Below, piece after piece: positions 1-6,808 of a stretch of 13,988 nucleotides of DNA. The stretch is from Lachnospiraceae bacterium UBA6452. GTDB taxonomy: Bacteria > Bacillota > Clostridia > Lachnospirales > Lachnospiraceae. Within the stretch, counting starts at the first letter, position 1; each line of letters starts with the position of its first letter. The position numbers were made by a program, and so were the translations under genes. The stretch lies in NCBI GenBank assembly GCA_002441865.1, contig DJNY01000228.1:1169-15156 (forward strand), given 5' to 3'. The notes beneath the pieces are model-generated. The model was not told the origin of the DNA. It did not search any database and saw nothing but the letters and a program-made list of their open reading frames with translations.

Positions 1-686
1 TCCTGATCCTGCACTTCTACCGAAATATAATCTTCCACTTTTTCGTTATTTTCTTTTACGTTAACCTCAGGCAGTACAAACGGCTTGTCAAAGGTAGCTG
101 CGGCTTCTCTCGCAATACCGATAATGCTGTAGCAGTCTACACGGTTTGAAGTAACTTCAAACTCAAATTTTGTATTGTGCAGTCCGAGTGCTGCAACTGC
201 ATCTGTGCCAACCTCAGCATCCTCCGGGAAAATGTAAATACCGTATTCCGGTGCATCCGGATACATATCTCTGTCAGAACCGAGTTCTTCGATGGAGCAC
301 ATCATACCGTTTGACGGAACCCCTCTGAGTTTTCCTGCTTTGATCGTAATGCCGCCTTCCGGAAGCGGGCCGCCGTCATGACCGCCTGCAACCTTACCGC
401 CGTCTAAAACAACCGGTACTTTGTCTCCAACTTTGACATTCGGAGCACCTGTCACGATCTGGATCTCTTCTGTACCGATATTCACCTGACAGATGATCAG
501 TTTGTCTGCATCCGGGTGTTTCTCGATCTTTGTGATCTGTCCGATCACAATCTTCTCCAGATTTTTGTCCATTCTCTCATACCCTTCACATTTGGTTCCT
601 GAGAGTGTCATTTTATCCATAAATTCCTGATCTGTACATTCCAGATCCGGTACATATGCTTTTATCCATTCTAATGCTGCATTCAT
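1..686 (-). CDS. pheT: Phenylalanyl-tRNA synthetase beta subunit, N-terminal part (cut by window edge)
   Basis: Beta chain of the (alpha-beta)2 enzyme that charges tRNA-Phe in the cytoplasm. About 228 codons are present and the rest lies beyond base 1. The protein starts MNAALEWIKAYVPDLE, followed by a tRNA-binding OB-fold domain (about residues 40-150, with HPDADKL and the Gly-rich stretch around VTGAPNVKVGDKVP), then the start of the B3/B4 region (EVTSNRVDCYSIIGIARE). The ATG at 686 is preceded by an AAAGGAA-type ribosome binding site. It lies 75 bases downstream of pheS on the same strand with no clear terminator between, so the two form the usual pheST operon under the T-box leader upstream of pheS. 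The reading frame is intact to the window edge. Confidence 0.96.
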   Translation of the reverse strand, partial: MNAALEWIKAYVPDLECTDQEFMDKMTLSGTKCEGYERMDKNLEKIVIGQITKIEKHPDADKLIICQVNIGTEEIQIVTGAPNVKVGDKVPVVLDGGKVAGGHDGGPLPEGGITIKAGKLRGVPSNGMMCSIEELGSDRDMYPDAPEYGIYIFPEDAEVGTDAVAALGLHNTKFEFEVTSNRVDCYSIIGIAREAAATFDKPFVLPEVNVKENNEKVEDYISVEVQDQ

Positions 687-761
687 TTTTCTATTCCTTT
701 CTTTTCCTGCCATACAGTCCGGCTGCATGCATGTTAATTTTCTTTTTATTCAGAGTAGAGA

Positions 762-1781
762 TTAGAACTGCTTCAGGAAACGGATATCGTTTTCATAAAG
801 CAGACGCATATCGTCGATCTCATATTTCAGAAGTGTGATACGCTCCAGACCAACACCGAATGCAAAGCCTGTATATTCCTCCGGATCGATATGGCTCATT
901 TCCAGAACATGCGGATGCACCATACCGCAGCCAAGTATTTCGATCCAGCCTTCTCCCTTACAGAAGCGACAGCCGCTTCCGCCGCATTTAAAGCAGGTAA
1001 CGTCCATCTCGGCACTTGGCTCTGTAAATGGGAAATGATGTGGTCTGAATTTTACCCTGGTATCTTCGCCGAATAATTCTTTTGCGAATTCTGCCAGTGT
1101 TCCTTTCAGATCTGCAAATGTAATATGTTTATCGATTACCAAACCTTCTACCTGATGGAAGGATGGAGAATGTGTTGCATCTACTTCATCTGCACGGAAT
1201 ACACGTCCCGGTGCGATCATACGGATCGGCATTTTACCGGTTTCCATCTCATGTACCTGTGTGGAACTTGTCTGTGTACGCAGCAGCAGATCGCCATTGA
1301 TATAGAAAGTATCCTGTTCGTCCTTTGCAGGATGATCTGCCGGAATATTTAATGCTTCAAAGTTGTAATAATCTCTTTCTACTTCCGGTCCTTCAACTAC
1401 TTCATAGCCCATACCGATGAAAATACGTTCTACTTCGTCCAGCACGTTGAAGTTTGGATGTACATGTCCAACCTTTGCCTTCTTGGCAGGCAGTGTAACG
1501 TCGATCGTTTCCTTCTGCATCTTTGCTTCTCTGACGAGGTCTTCCATTTTCTTTTTGGATTCTTCCAGTACCTTTTCGATCTCGGCTCTTGTCTCATTCA
1601 CAAGCTGTCCGACCTTTGGTCTGTCTTCCGGTGCCACATCCTTCATACCTTTCAGGATCTCTGTTAAAGCACCTTTCTTACCAAGCTGGCTGACACGTAC
1701 TTCATTCAGCTGTTCCAGCGTACGGCTGTTTTCAATCTGTTTGATTGCCTCCGCTTTGATCTGCGCCAATTTTTCTTTCAT
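762..1781 (-). CDS. pheS: Phenylalanyl-tRNA synthetase alpha subunit
   Basis: Catalytic alpha subunit of class II PheRS, 339 residues, normal for bacteria. It has an N-terminal coiled-coil arm for tRNA binding (about 1-90). The catalytic core includes GPEVERDYYNFEALN, the motif 2 region (RTQTSSTQVH to PGRVFRADEVDATHSPSFHQ) and motif 3 (FAFGVGLERITLLKY). Between SAEMDVT and the conserved GCGMVHP there is a four-cysteine insert (Cys263, 266, 271, 274) resembling a small zinc knuckle, where the E. coli enzyme has a short cysteine-free loop. The ATG at 1781 follows an AAAGGAG ribosome binding site. pheT follows on the same strand. Expression is predicted to depend on uncharged tRNA-Phe through the T-box leader about 270 bases upstream. 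Confidence 0.98.
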   Translation of the reverse strand: MKEKLAQIKAEAIKQIENSRTLEQLNEVRVSQLGKKGALTEILKGMKDVAPEDRPKVGQLVNETRAEIEKVLEESKKKMEDLVREAKMQKETIDVTLPAKKAKVGHVHPNFNVLDEVERIFIGMGYEVVEGPEVERDYYNFEALNIPADHPAKDEQDTFYINGDLLLRTQTSSTQVHEMETGKMPIRMIAPGRVFRADEVDATHSPSFHQVEGLVIDKHITFADLKGTLAEFAKELFGEDTRVKFRPHHFPFTEPSAEMDVTCFKCGGSGCRFCKGEGWIEILGCGMVHPHVLEMSHIDPEEYTGFAFGVGLERITLLKYEIDDMRLLYENDIRFLKQF

Positions 1782-1835
1782 TTCGTTTCTCCTTTTTTAT
1801 TGTAGAACTATTTCTGTCTGTATTTGAGTGGGTAT

Positions 1836-1898
1836 ATAATGCACTGAGAATGTTTCGCAGGATATTCTCGATCATAATGCCCTGAGAATTGTTTCGCA
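1836..1898. repeat. Imperfect direct repeat at the end of a palindromic element
   Basis: Two copies of a 24-25 base unit lie at 1836-1859 and 1874-1898. Both read ATAATGC, then CTGAGAAT, then GTTTCGCA, and differ by one substitution and one base of length. Each copy begins an inverted repeat: GAGAAT at 1846 pairs with ATTCTC at 1864-1869, and GAGAATTGT at 1884-1892 pairs with ACAATTCTC at 1911-1919. The arrangement suggests partial duplication of one end of the element at 1874-2045. Confidence 0.7.
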
Positions 1899-2045
1899 CT
1901 CCGTGCTCCCACAATTCTCACCAATATTCGCATATCGTGCAGCTTACGCTACACTTTTATGCTCATATCGGAAGCGGGTCATAAAGCTCTAAAACCGCTC
2001 TCATGCAAGCATATCGCGGTTTTAAGCCTTTGACCCTGGCATTAT
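1874..2045. repeat. Palindromic intergenic element in the pheS leader
   Basis: The stretch is bounded by 8-base terminal inverted repeats, ATAATGCC (1874-1881) and GGCATTAT (2038-2045). Inside are three inverted repeats. The largest pairs 1976-1998 (GGGTCATAAAGC, then AAAACCGC) with 2016-2036 (GCGGTTTTAAGCCTTTGACCC). A second is at 1884-1919. A third, smaller one lies in the GTGCAGCTTACGCTACAC stretch. No convincing ORF is present. It lies downstream of the T-box terminator and upstream of the pheS start, so it is transcribed as part of the 5' leader. The layout resembles a non-autonomous palindromic repeat (MITE- or REP-like), but without a genome search I cannot show that it is dispersed. 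Confidence 0.6.
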
Positions 2046-2050
2046 TCCAT

Positions 2051-2307
2051 TAAAAATGCCCCTGATATAATATCAGGGGCGAATCAAATCCGCGGTACCA
2101 CCCAAATTCTCTGTCTTCTGTCTGCAGAGCACTCAATACGCGTAACGTGCGCTCACGTCTGTGCCTAATAGGGAATCTGTCTGTTCAGCACAGCTGCTCC
2201 GGTGGGAAATTCGATCTGCACACATACACAAGGAAGCTTTCAGCCGGTGACCTCCTCTCTCTGGGAGAGATATGCATCTCTACTAACACCTTCATCGCTT
2301 TTCATAT
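2051..2307 (-). promoter_or_regulatory. T-box leader (tRNA-Phe sensing) upstream of pheST
   Basis: Read on the minus strand, the leader holds the conserved T-box sequence GGGTGGTACCGCGG (2090-2103), whose UGGU can pair with the ACCA end of uncharged tRNA-Phe. The antiterminator forms when GGG and GCG around this bulge pair with CGC and CCC at about 2075-2081. The competing terminator is GCCCCTGATATTATATCAGGGGC (2058-2080) followed by ATTTTTA. The two share the CGCCCC strand and are mutually exclusive. Stem I shows AGTA and AGAGAG motifs, and a specifier-loop candidate GAATTTCCC (2204-2212) that gives UUU or UUC, both Phe codons. This matches the gene it controls. The predicted RNA start is near 2307. 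Confidence 0.93.
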
Positions 2308-2313
2308 AGATTT

Positions 2314-2342
2314 ATCATAGAGAATCTGCTCCAAAATGTCAA
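2314..2342 (-). promoter_or_regulatory. Sigma-A promoter of the pheST T-box leader
   Basis: On the minus strand there is a perfect -35 TTGACA (2337-2342), a 17-base spacer and a -10 TATGAT (2314-2319). The -35 box overlaps the stop codon of the YihY-family gene (TCA at 2339-2341 on the plus strand), so the upstream operon runs directly into this promoter with no terminator between. Transcripts reading through would meet the T-box terminator. Confidence 0.85.
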
Positions 2343-3202
2343 CTGCTTTTTTTCTTTTTCCGATGTTTGCTTTTAAATGCACCATATAAAAAGGAAAAGG
2401 CAGGCTGCAGGAACCGGTTGATAAAAGCACCCAGCAGCATGATATAAAAACACATATACAGCCAGAGCATGATAATGATGACTGTTGTCAGGCTTCCGTA
2501 TGTACTGAACCCGGAAAAGCGATTGACATAGATGGAAAACGCCCACGATGAAACATACCAGCAGATGCTGACCATAACTGCCCCCGGTACTTCGCTCAGG
2601 AAACGGTTTTTCTCATTTGGCAGGAACGTATAGATCGCACAGATCAGAAGTGCCATACTGGCTACCACTATGATCCAGCGCCAGCCAACCAGGATCCGGA
2701 ACATATAAGTAATATCCGGAAAAGATGCTGTCAAAAGATCTACAATACGCTCACCGAATACGACGATGATCAGAAGAATCAGGATCATGATCATCATGAT
2801 CACCGTATATACACATGCCCGCAGACGCAGGAAAATATAGTTACGGCGTTCCTTTACCCCATTGACGGTGTTCAGTCCGCGGATCAGTGCCAGCATTCCT
2901 TTCGCCGCCGACCAGATCGTAGCCAGGACAGAAAGAGAAAGCGCCGTCCCCGTTTTTTCATATACTTCATCAATGATACTGATGGAAAGCGGTGCCATGT
3001 TCTGTGGCAGTATCTTTGTCACAAATGTCATCAGCGTTGCTTTTGTAATCGGTGTATATGGAATTGCACTCATCAGCAGAAGCAGCATTGGAATCAGCGA
3101 TAAAAATGTAAAAAATGCTGCTGATGATGCGTATGCACTGATATGATGTTCATTCATCTGGCGGGAAAACTCCTGCCCGATCCGATATATCTTTTTTCTC
3201 AT
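2339..3202 (-). CDS. YihY/BrkB-family integral membrane protein
   Basis: The protein has 287 residues and about six predicted membrane segments (near 27-50, 94-114, 130-150, 174-195, 208-228 and 243-265). The family hallmarks are the first segment (AAFFTFLSLIPMLLLLMSAI), a WSAAKGMLALIRGLN stretch and the last segment (YGSLTTVIIIMLWLYM). The C-terminus is basic (KSKHRKKKKSS). Family members are inner-membrane proteins without a settled molecular function. The older RNase BN label for this family is not supported by anything here. The gene starts 11 bases after the stop of the SpoIID-like gene with an AAAGGG ribosome binding site, so the two are co-transcribed. The functional link between them is unknown. 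Confidence 0.92.
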   Translation of the reverse strand: MRKKIYRIGQEFSRQMNEHHISAYASSAAFFTFLSLIPMLLLLMSAIPYTPITKATLMTFVTKILPQNMAPLSISIIDEVYEKTGTALSLSVLATIWSAAKGMLALIRGLNTVNGVKERRNYIFLRLRACVYTVIMMIMILILLIIVVFGERIVDLLTASFPDITYMFRILVGWRWIIVVASMALLICAIYTFLPNEKNRFLSEVPGAVMVSICWYVSSWAFSIYVNRFSGFSTYGSLTTVIIIMLWLYMCFYIMLLGAFINRFLQPAFSFLYGAFKSKHRKKKKSS

Positions 3203-3213
3203 TCATTTACCCT

Positions 3214-5175
3214 TTATATGTCACACTCATAAAAAAAATGTAGGATCTGTTTGTAGTCATAGCCTGCCTGTGCCATTCTTCTTGCCGCATTCTGGCTCAT
3301 TCCGATTCCATGCCCGAAACCACCGCCGTACAATGTATAAGAGATCACGACCGGATCTGCCTCTGTCTTCTCCGGCAATATTCCGTCTTTCTCTTCATAA
3401 ACCGGTTCGATCACAAAGAAAGAGCTTGGCAGCATGCCATTGATGCTTCCTTCTTTGCCGTAATCCGCCCCCAGCGCGATCTTTGTATTTTCGCCTGCCA
3501 GCACATAGCGGATATTCTGCTCGCCGCATACGCGGTAGCTGTCTTCTGTTCCCTCGATCAGAAGCTCTGTCATCACGCCGCCTGTTGTACGCTTTACAGC
3601 CGTAAGTCCTGTTACCATCCCAAGCTTCTCCGGCTTTTCATCCACATAGCCATTTCCTTTTTTCCGCTGGATATTGCCCGGGCTCTTTTCATAACGCGCC
3701 TGCAGATTGGCAAGCAGAAGCTCTGTGTCCAAAACCGTTTCATACCGCCATCTGTAATACGTATCCTCTTGTTCAAAGCTGTCCGCATCTGCTGTTTTGA
3801 TAAATGCCGCAAAGCTGTCTTCCTCTGCCAGCTTGCTGCCCTCTGCACTTTCCTGTGCGTCAGAATCGTGTGCATCCGGATTCTGCGTATCCGACAGCAT
3901 CTGCCCCTTCGCAATCTTTCTTGCCCGCAGATAACCGCCTGTTGCTGCCATTTCATCCCCGTAGGTCAGATTCCATGCAGTCAGATCCGTTCCGTATCCG
4001 CAGGACGTCGAATAAAAATATGCGGTAACAGGCTTTCCGTCTGCAAGCAGCATCTGTCCTTTTGTCTCATACACGGCTTCGCTTGTTTCCGTTGCTTCCG
4101 CTATATTATTGTATACCTGAAAAGCCGCACTGTCATCTACATGTGCCCCATAATTTTGCAGCCCCGCATGCAGCATATGCATATAGGCATAGGTTCTGGC
4201 ACAGACTGCCTGCGCCTTCAACGCCTCTGCCGGATAAGAAGCAGGAATTTCACTCGGTACCACAAACCGCAGATAGTCTTCCAGTGCCAGTTCATTGACG
4301 AGCAGAAAGCCTTCGTCCGTCTTTTCTATCTCAAAATTGCCCAGATAAACAGGCGTTTTTCCGTTTCGCAGGATCGAATCCACTGTTGTTTTGGCAGAAA
4401 GTGCCTGCGGTCTTGCATAGATCCTGTTTGCTGTTTCAAAAAGTGTACTGTCCGCCGCGATCTGAAGTGCTTCTCCCGGTTCTAAGGTCTGCACTTCTTT
4501 CAATTCTCCTGTGCCATCCTCCGTAAGAAGATCCATCGCTGTATCACAATGAAGCGAAACCGTTTCATGCACCGCCCCTGCGAAATCATCTGTTTTTAAG
4601 AGTACACGGATCTGTTCCATCTCCTCCTGTTTTACCAGAAGTGCTGCTACGATTGCTCCATCATCATTTAACACAAAATCCGAAAATGCATAACCGATCG
4701 TCAGATCCGAAATCTGACAGGCTGCGGGCGTTCCAAGCAGGCTGTAGCATTGCATATCCCCGGTCGTCTGTTTGACGCCCAGCTTCTCCAGTTCGATCGC
4801 ATAAGTGCCATCCGCCTGTGTTTTTACACTGATCAGCTTATCATTCAGTTTCTGTTCATATACGGTAACATCGCTGACTGTTCCGTCTGTCAGCGTGACA
4901 TCTGCGATCTGTCCGCTGCCTGACAGTGCATATCCGCCAAGCGGAACGCTCCTTGACGTCTCCCCCAAAAGCAGTGTCAGTGTTTCTCCGTCATTTTCCG
5001 TAATATAACATTTGGAAAGTTCTTCTATAACAGGTTTGGGCTCCTCCGGAACAGGCTGCGGCTCCGAGCCGCCTTTGTGCCTGATCACCGAGATGAGTAC
5101 TACGATCAGAACGGCAAGACTGACCACCAAAAGCGTAAGCTGCCTTTTGGCATATGTATGTTTATTTGCATGCAT
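3214..5175 (-). CDS. Membrane-anchored SpoIID/LytB-domain protein
   Basis: The protein has 653 residues from the ATG at 5175, which has a GAGGAT ribosome binding site. An in-frame TTG at 5250 would read through the terminator hairpin and is rejected. A single N-terminal membrane anchor (about 10-32, RQLTLLVVSLAVLIVVLISV) is followed by a Pro/Glu linker and a roughly 240-residue region I cannot assign. The SpoIID/LytB domain begins around LALEDYLRFVVPSEIP and continues EALKAQAVCARTYAYM. Glu309 (PSEIP) sits where SpoIID lytic transglycosylases carry the catalytic Glu. The C-terminus has the typical GGFGHGIGMSQNAARRMA motif. Known SpoIID cuts denuded glycan strands during engulfment. Because of the long extra N-terminal region, this is probably a relative of SpoIID, acting on peptidoglycan outside the membrane. 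YihY follows 11 bases downstream. Confidence 0.92.
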   Translation of the reverse strand: MHANKHTYAKRQLTLLVVSLAVLIVVLISVIRHKGGSEPQPVPEEPKPVIEELSKCYITENDGETLTLLLGETSRSVPLGGYALSGSGQIADVTLTDGTVSDVTVYEQKLNDKLISVKTQADGTYAIELEKLGVKQTTGDMQCYSLLGTPAACQISDLTIGYAFSDFVLNDDGAIVAALLVKQEEMEQIRVLLKTDDFAGAVHETVSLHCDTAMDLLTEDGTGELKEVQTLEPGEALQIAADSTLFETANRIYARPQALSAKTTVDSILRNGKTPVYLGNFEIEKTDEGFLLVNELALEDYLRFVVPSEIPASYPAEALKAQAVCARTYAYMHMLHAGLQNYGAHVDDSAAFQVYNNIAEATETSEAVYETKGQMLLADGKPVTAYFYSTSCGYGTDLTAWNLTYGDEMAATGGYLRARKIAKGQMLSDTQNPDAHDSDAQESAEGSKLAEEDSFAAFIKTADADSFEQEDTYYRWRYETVLDTELLLANLQARYEKSPGNIQRKKGNGYVDEKPEKLGMVTGLTAVKRTTGGVMTELLIEGTEDSYRVCGEQNIRYVLAGENTKIALGADYGKEGSINGMLPSSFFVIEPVYEEKDGILPEKTEADPVVISYTLYGGGFGHGIGMSQNAARRMAQAGYDYKQILHFFYECDI

Positions 5176-5209
5176 GTTTCTATCCTCATTCGATTCTATG
5201 ATCCAAAGC

Positions 5210-5241
5210 AAAGAAAACAGCCCCGAAGGACTGTTTTCTTT
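5210..5241 (-). terminator. Intrinsic terminator after the structured RNA
   Basis: On the minus strand, AAAGAAAACAGTCC pairs with GGGCTGTTTTCTTT across a UUCG tetraloop, with one T-G wobble. The 3' arm is itself U-rich (CTGTTTTCTTTGCTTT), though a clean U-run after the stem is lacking. It ends the RNA at 5243-5423 and lies 35 bases upstream of the SpoIID-like start, so it also limits read-through into that gene. The mirror sequence could work weakly on the plus strand. Confidence 0.75.
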
Positions 5242-5242
5242 T

Positions 5243-5423
5243 GTCCCCAAAATGCTTTTCCTATATTTTGACTCCTAGCATATGGCTAGGTGGGTTACCG
5301 CAGCTAACACTTCTGCCGTCCTCTGACCCGTAGGTAAGGCGTGACATCCATGCAGCAATATAGGAGTCCCGTTTAAAGTAACTGTAGGTTCAAAATAATA
5401 GGAATTAGTAAGCACCTCAGGTT
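5243..5423 (-). ncRNA. Structured non-coding RNA, probable 6S RNA
   Basis: A gene-free stretch with its own promoter (5430-5458) and terminator (5210-5241). The predicted transcript folds into one long interrupted hairpin. The closing helix pairs 5410-5421 with 5246-5257 (12 bp, including GU pairs). The next helix pairs 5392-5404 with 5258-5269 (12 bp, one bulged base). A third pairs GACUCCUA (5361-5368) with UAGGAGUC (5270-5277). A 23-base unpaired strand (5369-5391) faces the junction. The 3' side can instead form a local hairpin CCUAGC/GCUAGG (5274-5279 with 5285-5290), excluding the third helix. Closing stem, large asymmetric bubble, 3'-bubble hairpin and about 180-200 bases fit 6S RNA, which binds sigma-A RNA polymerase. 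The assignment rests on architecture; no family search was possible. It shows none of the SRP RNA, tmRNA or common riboswitch core motifs I know. Confidence 0.6.
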
Positions 5424-5429
5424 ATGAAT

Positions 5430-5458
5430 AGTATACTCAAATTAAAGTCGTTTTACAA
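5430..5458 (-). promoter_or_regulatory. Promoter of the structured RNA
   Basis: On the minus strand there is -35 TTGTAA (5453-5458), a 17-base spacer and -10 TATACT (5430-5435), predicting a start near 5423, at the base of the RNA's closing helix. The -35 box directly abuts the stop codon of the DUF2974 gene (5459). No terminator separates them, so some read-through from that gene is possible. Confidence 0.75.
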
Positions 5459-6532
5459 CTATTTTTTCGTTGGAATTTTCAAAAGCATACGGAATGCCTG
5501 TGTCAGGATCTTTTTATTTTCCTTTTCCTCTTTATTCAGGCGCTTCATGATCGTCAGGATCTCTTTCAGATTCAGGTCACTTAATGTCTTTGCTCCCGTT
5601 TCCGTCAGTACACAGAAAAACGTTTCCACAAATTCTTCTTTTTCCTCCGCATTCATCGACAGGATAAATTCACGCAGTGTGTGATCGACCTTATAAGCGG
5701 ACGCGGAAATATCATCTACCTTCACAAAAGCATTTCTCTGCAGCTGCCAGGAAAACATATCATGCTGAAAAATACCAAGCTGAGTACTTGCTACCACCTC
5801 ATAGTTTTCCTCATGCTCCAACAGCATACCGATCACGGATGACTGTGGCACGATCGTCTGGATCCGCTCGCCGATCTCTCCCTGACTCATCTGGTCAATG
5901 ATATCTTTTGTAAAACCGGGACCATCAAAATTATGCACCTGCAGGATCCGCTTCTGGATCTCCGGGCTTGTAAAAGCCGCCGCATAAACCGCAACGTTAC
6001 CGCCTTTTGAATGTCCGCCGAGCCGGAGTTTTCCACGTTTTTTCTTTGCGATCTTCTGCAGATACGCAAGTGCCTGCAGCTGGGAAGGAACCGGTGCTTT
6101 AAAGCTCATATTAAAATCTTCCTTCCAACCGACGATCGTATCATCGGTTCCGCGATATGCAATATAATAAGAGCCGTCTCCCAGATTGACCGTAATGGCA
6201 GAAAACTGTTTTTCTTCTTCTTCATCAATCTGATTTACATAATCCGATAAGATCATATCCCTGAAGCGGGGTGTTCTTGACAGCACGTCCAGGAGCTGGA
6301 ATATACTGTCCGGTACGAGCCGTCCGGCCTTGATCTTTTCATCCGCATGCAGCCTGTTAAACTGCTCCCCGGCTTCCCGGATCGTTGCTTTCTCCTTTTT
6401 CAGATCAGTTTCGATCAGCTCAAAATCAATATAGGATACTGTACTTAAGATCAGGCTGTCCACCTCGTTAAATGGATCCTGCGTCAGATCGAGGTCCCCA
6501 CGCCAGTCAATATAGTCAAATATATTTGCCAT
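5459..6532 (-). CDS. DUF2974 (Mbeg1-like) alpha/beta hydrolase
   Basis: The protein has 357 residues, no signal peptide and no membrane segment, so it is probably cytoplasmic. The start MANIFDYIDWRGDLDL followed by PFNEVDSLILS is typical of DUF2974 proteins in Firmicutes. The middle shows an alpha/beta-hydrolase strand (YYIAYRGTDDTIVGWKEDF) and the nucleophile elbow LGGHSKGGN with Ser175. VHNFDGPGF probably supplies the acid. The family is lipase-like by fold and its substrate is unknown. The C-terminal part is charged and helical. The ATG at 6532 has an AAAGGAAG ribosome binding site. A terminator lies upstream (6605-6647), so it is likely transcribed alone. A weak promoter candidate with TTCACA as -35 lies in the 70 bases before the gene. 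Confidence 0.9.
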   Translation of the reverse strand: MANIFDYIDWRGDLDLTQDPFNEVDSLILSTVSYIDFELIETDLKKEKATIREAGEQFNRLHADEKIKAGRLVPDSIFQLLDVLSRTPRFRDMILSDYVNQIDEEEEKQFSAITVNLGDGSYYIAYRGTDDTIVGWKEDFNMSFKAPVPSQLQALAYLQKIAKKKRGKLRLGGHSKGGNVAVYAAAFTSPEIQKRILQVHNFDGPGFTKDIIDQMSQGEIGERIQTIVPQSSVIGMLLEHEENYEVVASTQLGIFQHDMFSWQLQRNAFVKVDDISASAYKVDHTLREFILSMNAEEKEEFVETFFCVLTETGAKTLSDLNLKEILTIMKRLNKEEKENKKILTQAFRMLLKIPTKK

Positions 6533-6604
6533 ATGCTTCTTCCTTTCCTGTCATATAACGGAGACGAGATACGCACTGTGAATCCCGCACTGATTAGCAG
6601 CCGT

Positions 6605-6647
6605 TATAAAAAATCCGCAGCACACATATCGGCTATGTGGCTGCGGA
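6605..6647 (-). terminator. Intrinsic terminator downstream of deoC
   Basis: On the minus strand, TCCGCAGCCACATA pairs with TATGTGTGCTGCGGA (6614-6647, one bulge), followed by the T-rich run TTTTTTATAA (6604-6613). It separates the deoC transcript from the DUF2974 gene. Confidence 0.85.
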
Positions 6648-6651
6648 CTCT

Positions 6652-6726
6652 TTAAAACATGTTTTAAGTGTACGTTGTATACGCGGTACAAGGTTTCATC
6701 ACGGTCAGTTTTTACGAAACTCCTTG
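6652..6726. other. Palindromic stretch in the deoC 3' region
   Basis: The 276 bases between DUF2974 and deoC hold no convincing ORF. Besides the terminator there is a perfect 16-base palindrome, TTAAAACATGTTTTAA (6652-6667). There is also an inverted repeat pairing CAAGGTTTC (6689-6697) with GAAACTCCTTG (6716-6726), with a 2-base bulge. On the minus strand this would be a structured 3' untranslated region of about 160 bases after the deoC stop. No known RNA family is recognised. Confidence 0.4.
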
Positions 6727-6808
6727 GAATACATATTAACCAAGCTACCATAAGAACCCTTTACTTACACCAATGTTATCTGCATTATGGCAGACCATGT
6801 CGTAAAAG

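Noticed and set aside
1732..1914. Minus-strand ORF of 60 codons in the pheS leader
   Set aside because: It runs through the palindromic repeat and into pheS in another frame, with low-complexity polar sequence and no domain.
3310..4485. Plus-strand ORF of 391 codons opposite the SpoIID-like gene
   Set aside because: It lies wholly inside a well-supported minus-strand gene. Its translation is rich in Cys, His and Arg without any domain, as expected of an antisense shadow.
5176..5250. In-frame TTG start at 5250 for the SpoIID-like gene
   Set aside because: The extension would translate through the terminator hairpin (5210-5241) and has no good ribosome binding site. The ATG at 5175 has GAGGAT at the right distance.
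5243..5423. SRP RNA, tmRNA or a metabolite riboswitch for the SpoIID-like gene
   Set aside because: The SRP GGAAG-type tetraloop motif and a tmRNA tag frame are absent, and I recognise no riboswitch core. The RNA has its own promoter and a terminator before the SpoIID gene, so a riboswitch of a new class remains possible but less likely than 6S RNA.
6551..6751. Minus-strand ORF of 66 codons between deoC and DUF2974
   Set aside because: It crosses the deoC terminator hairpin, lacks a ribosome binding site and shows no recognisable motif.
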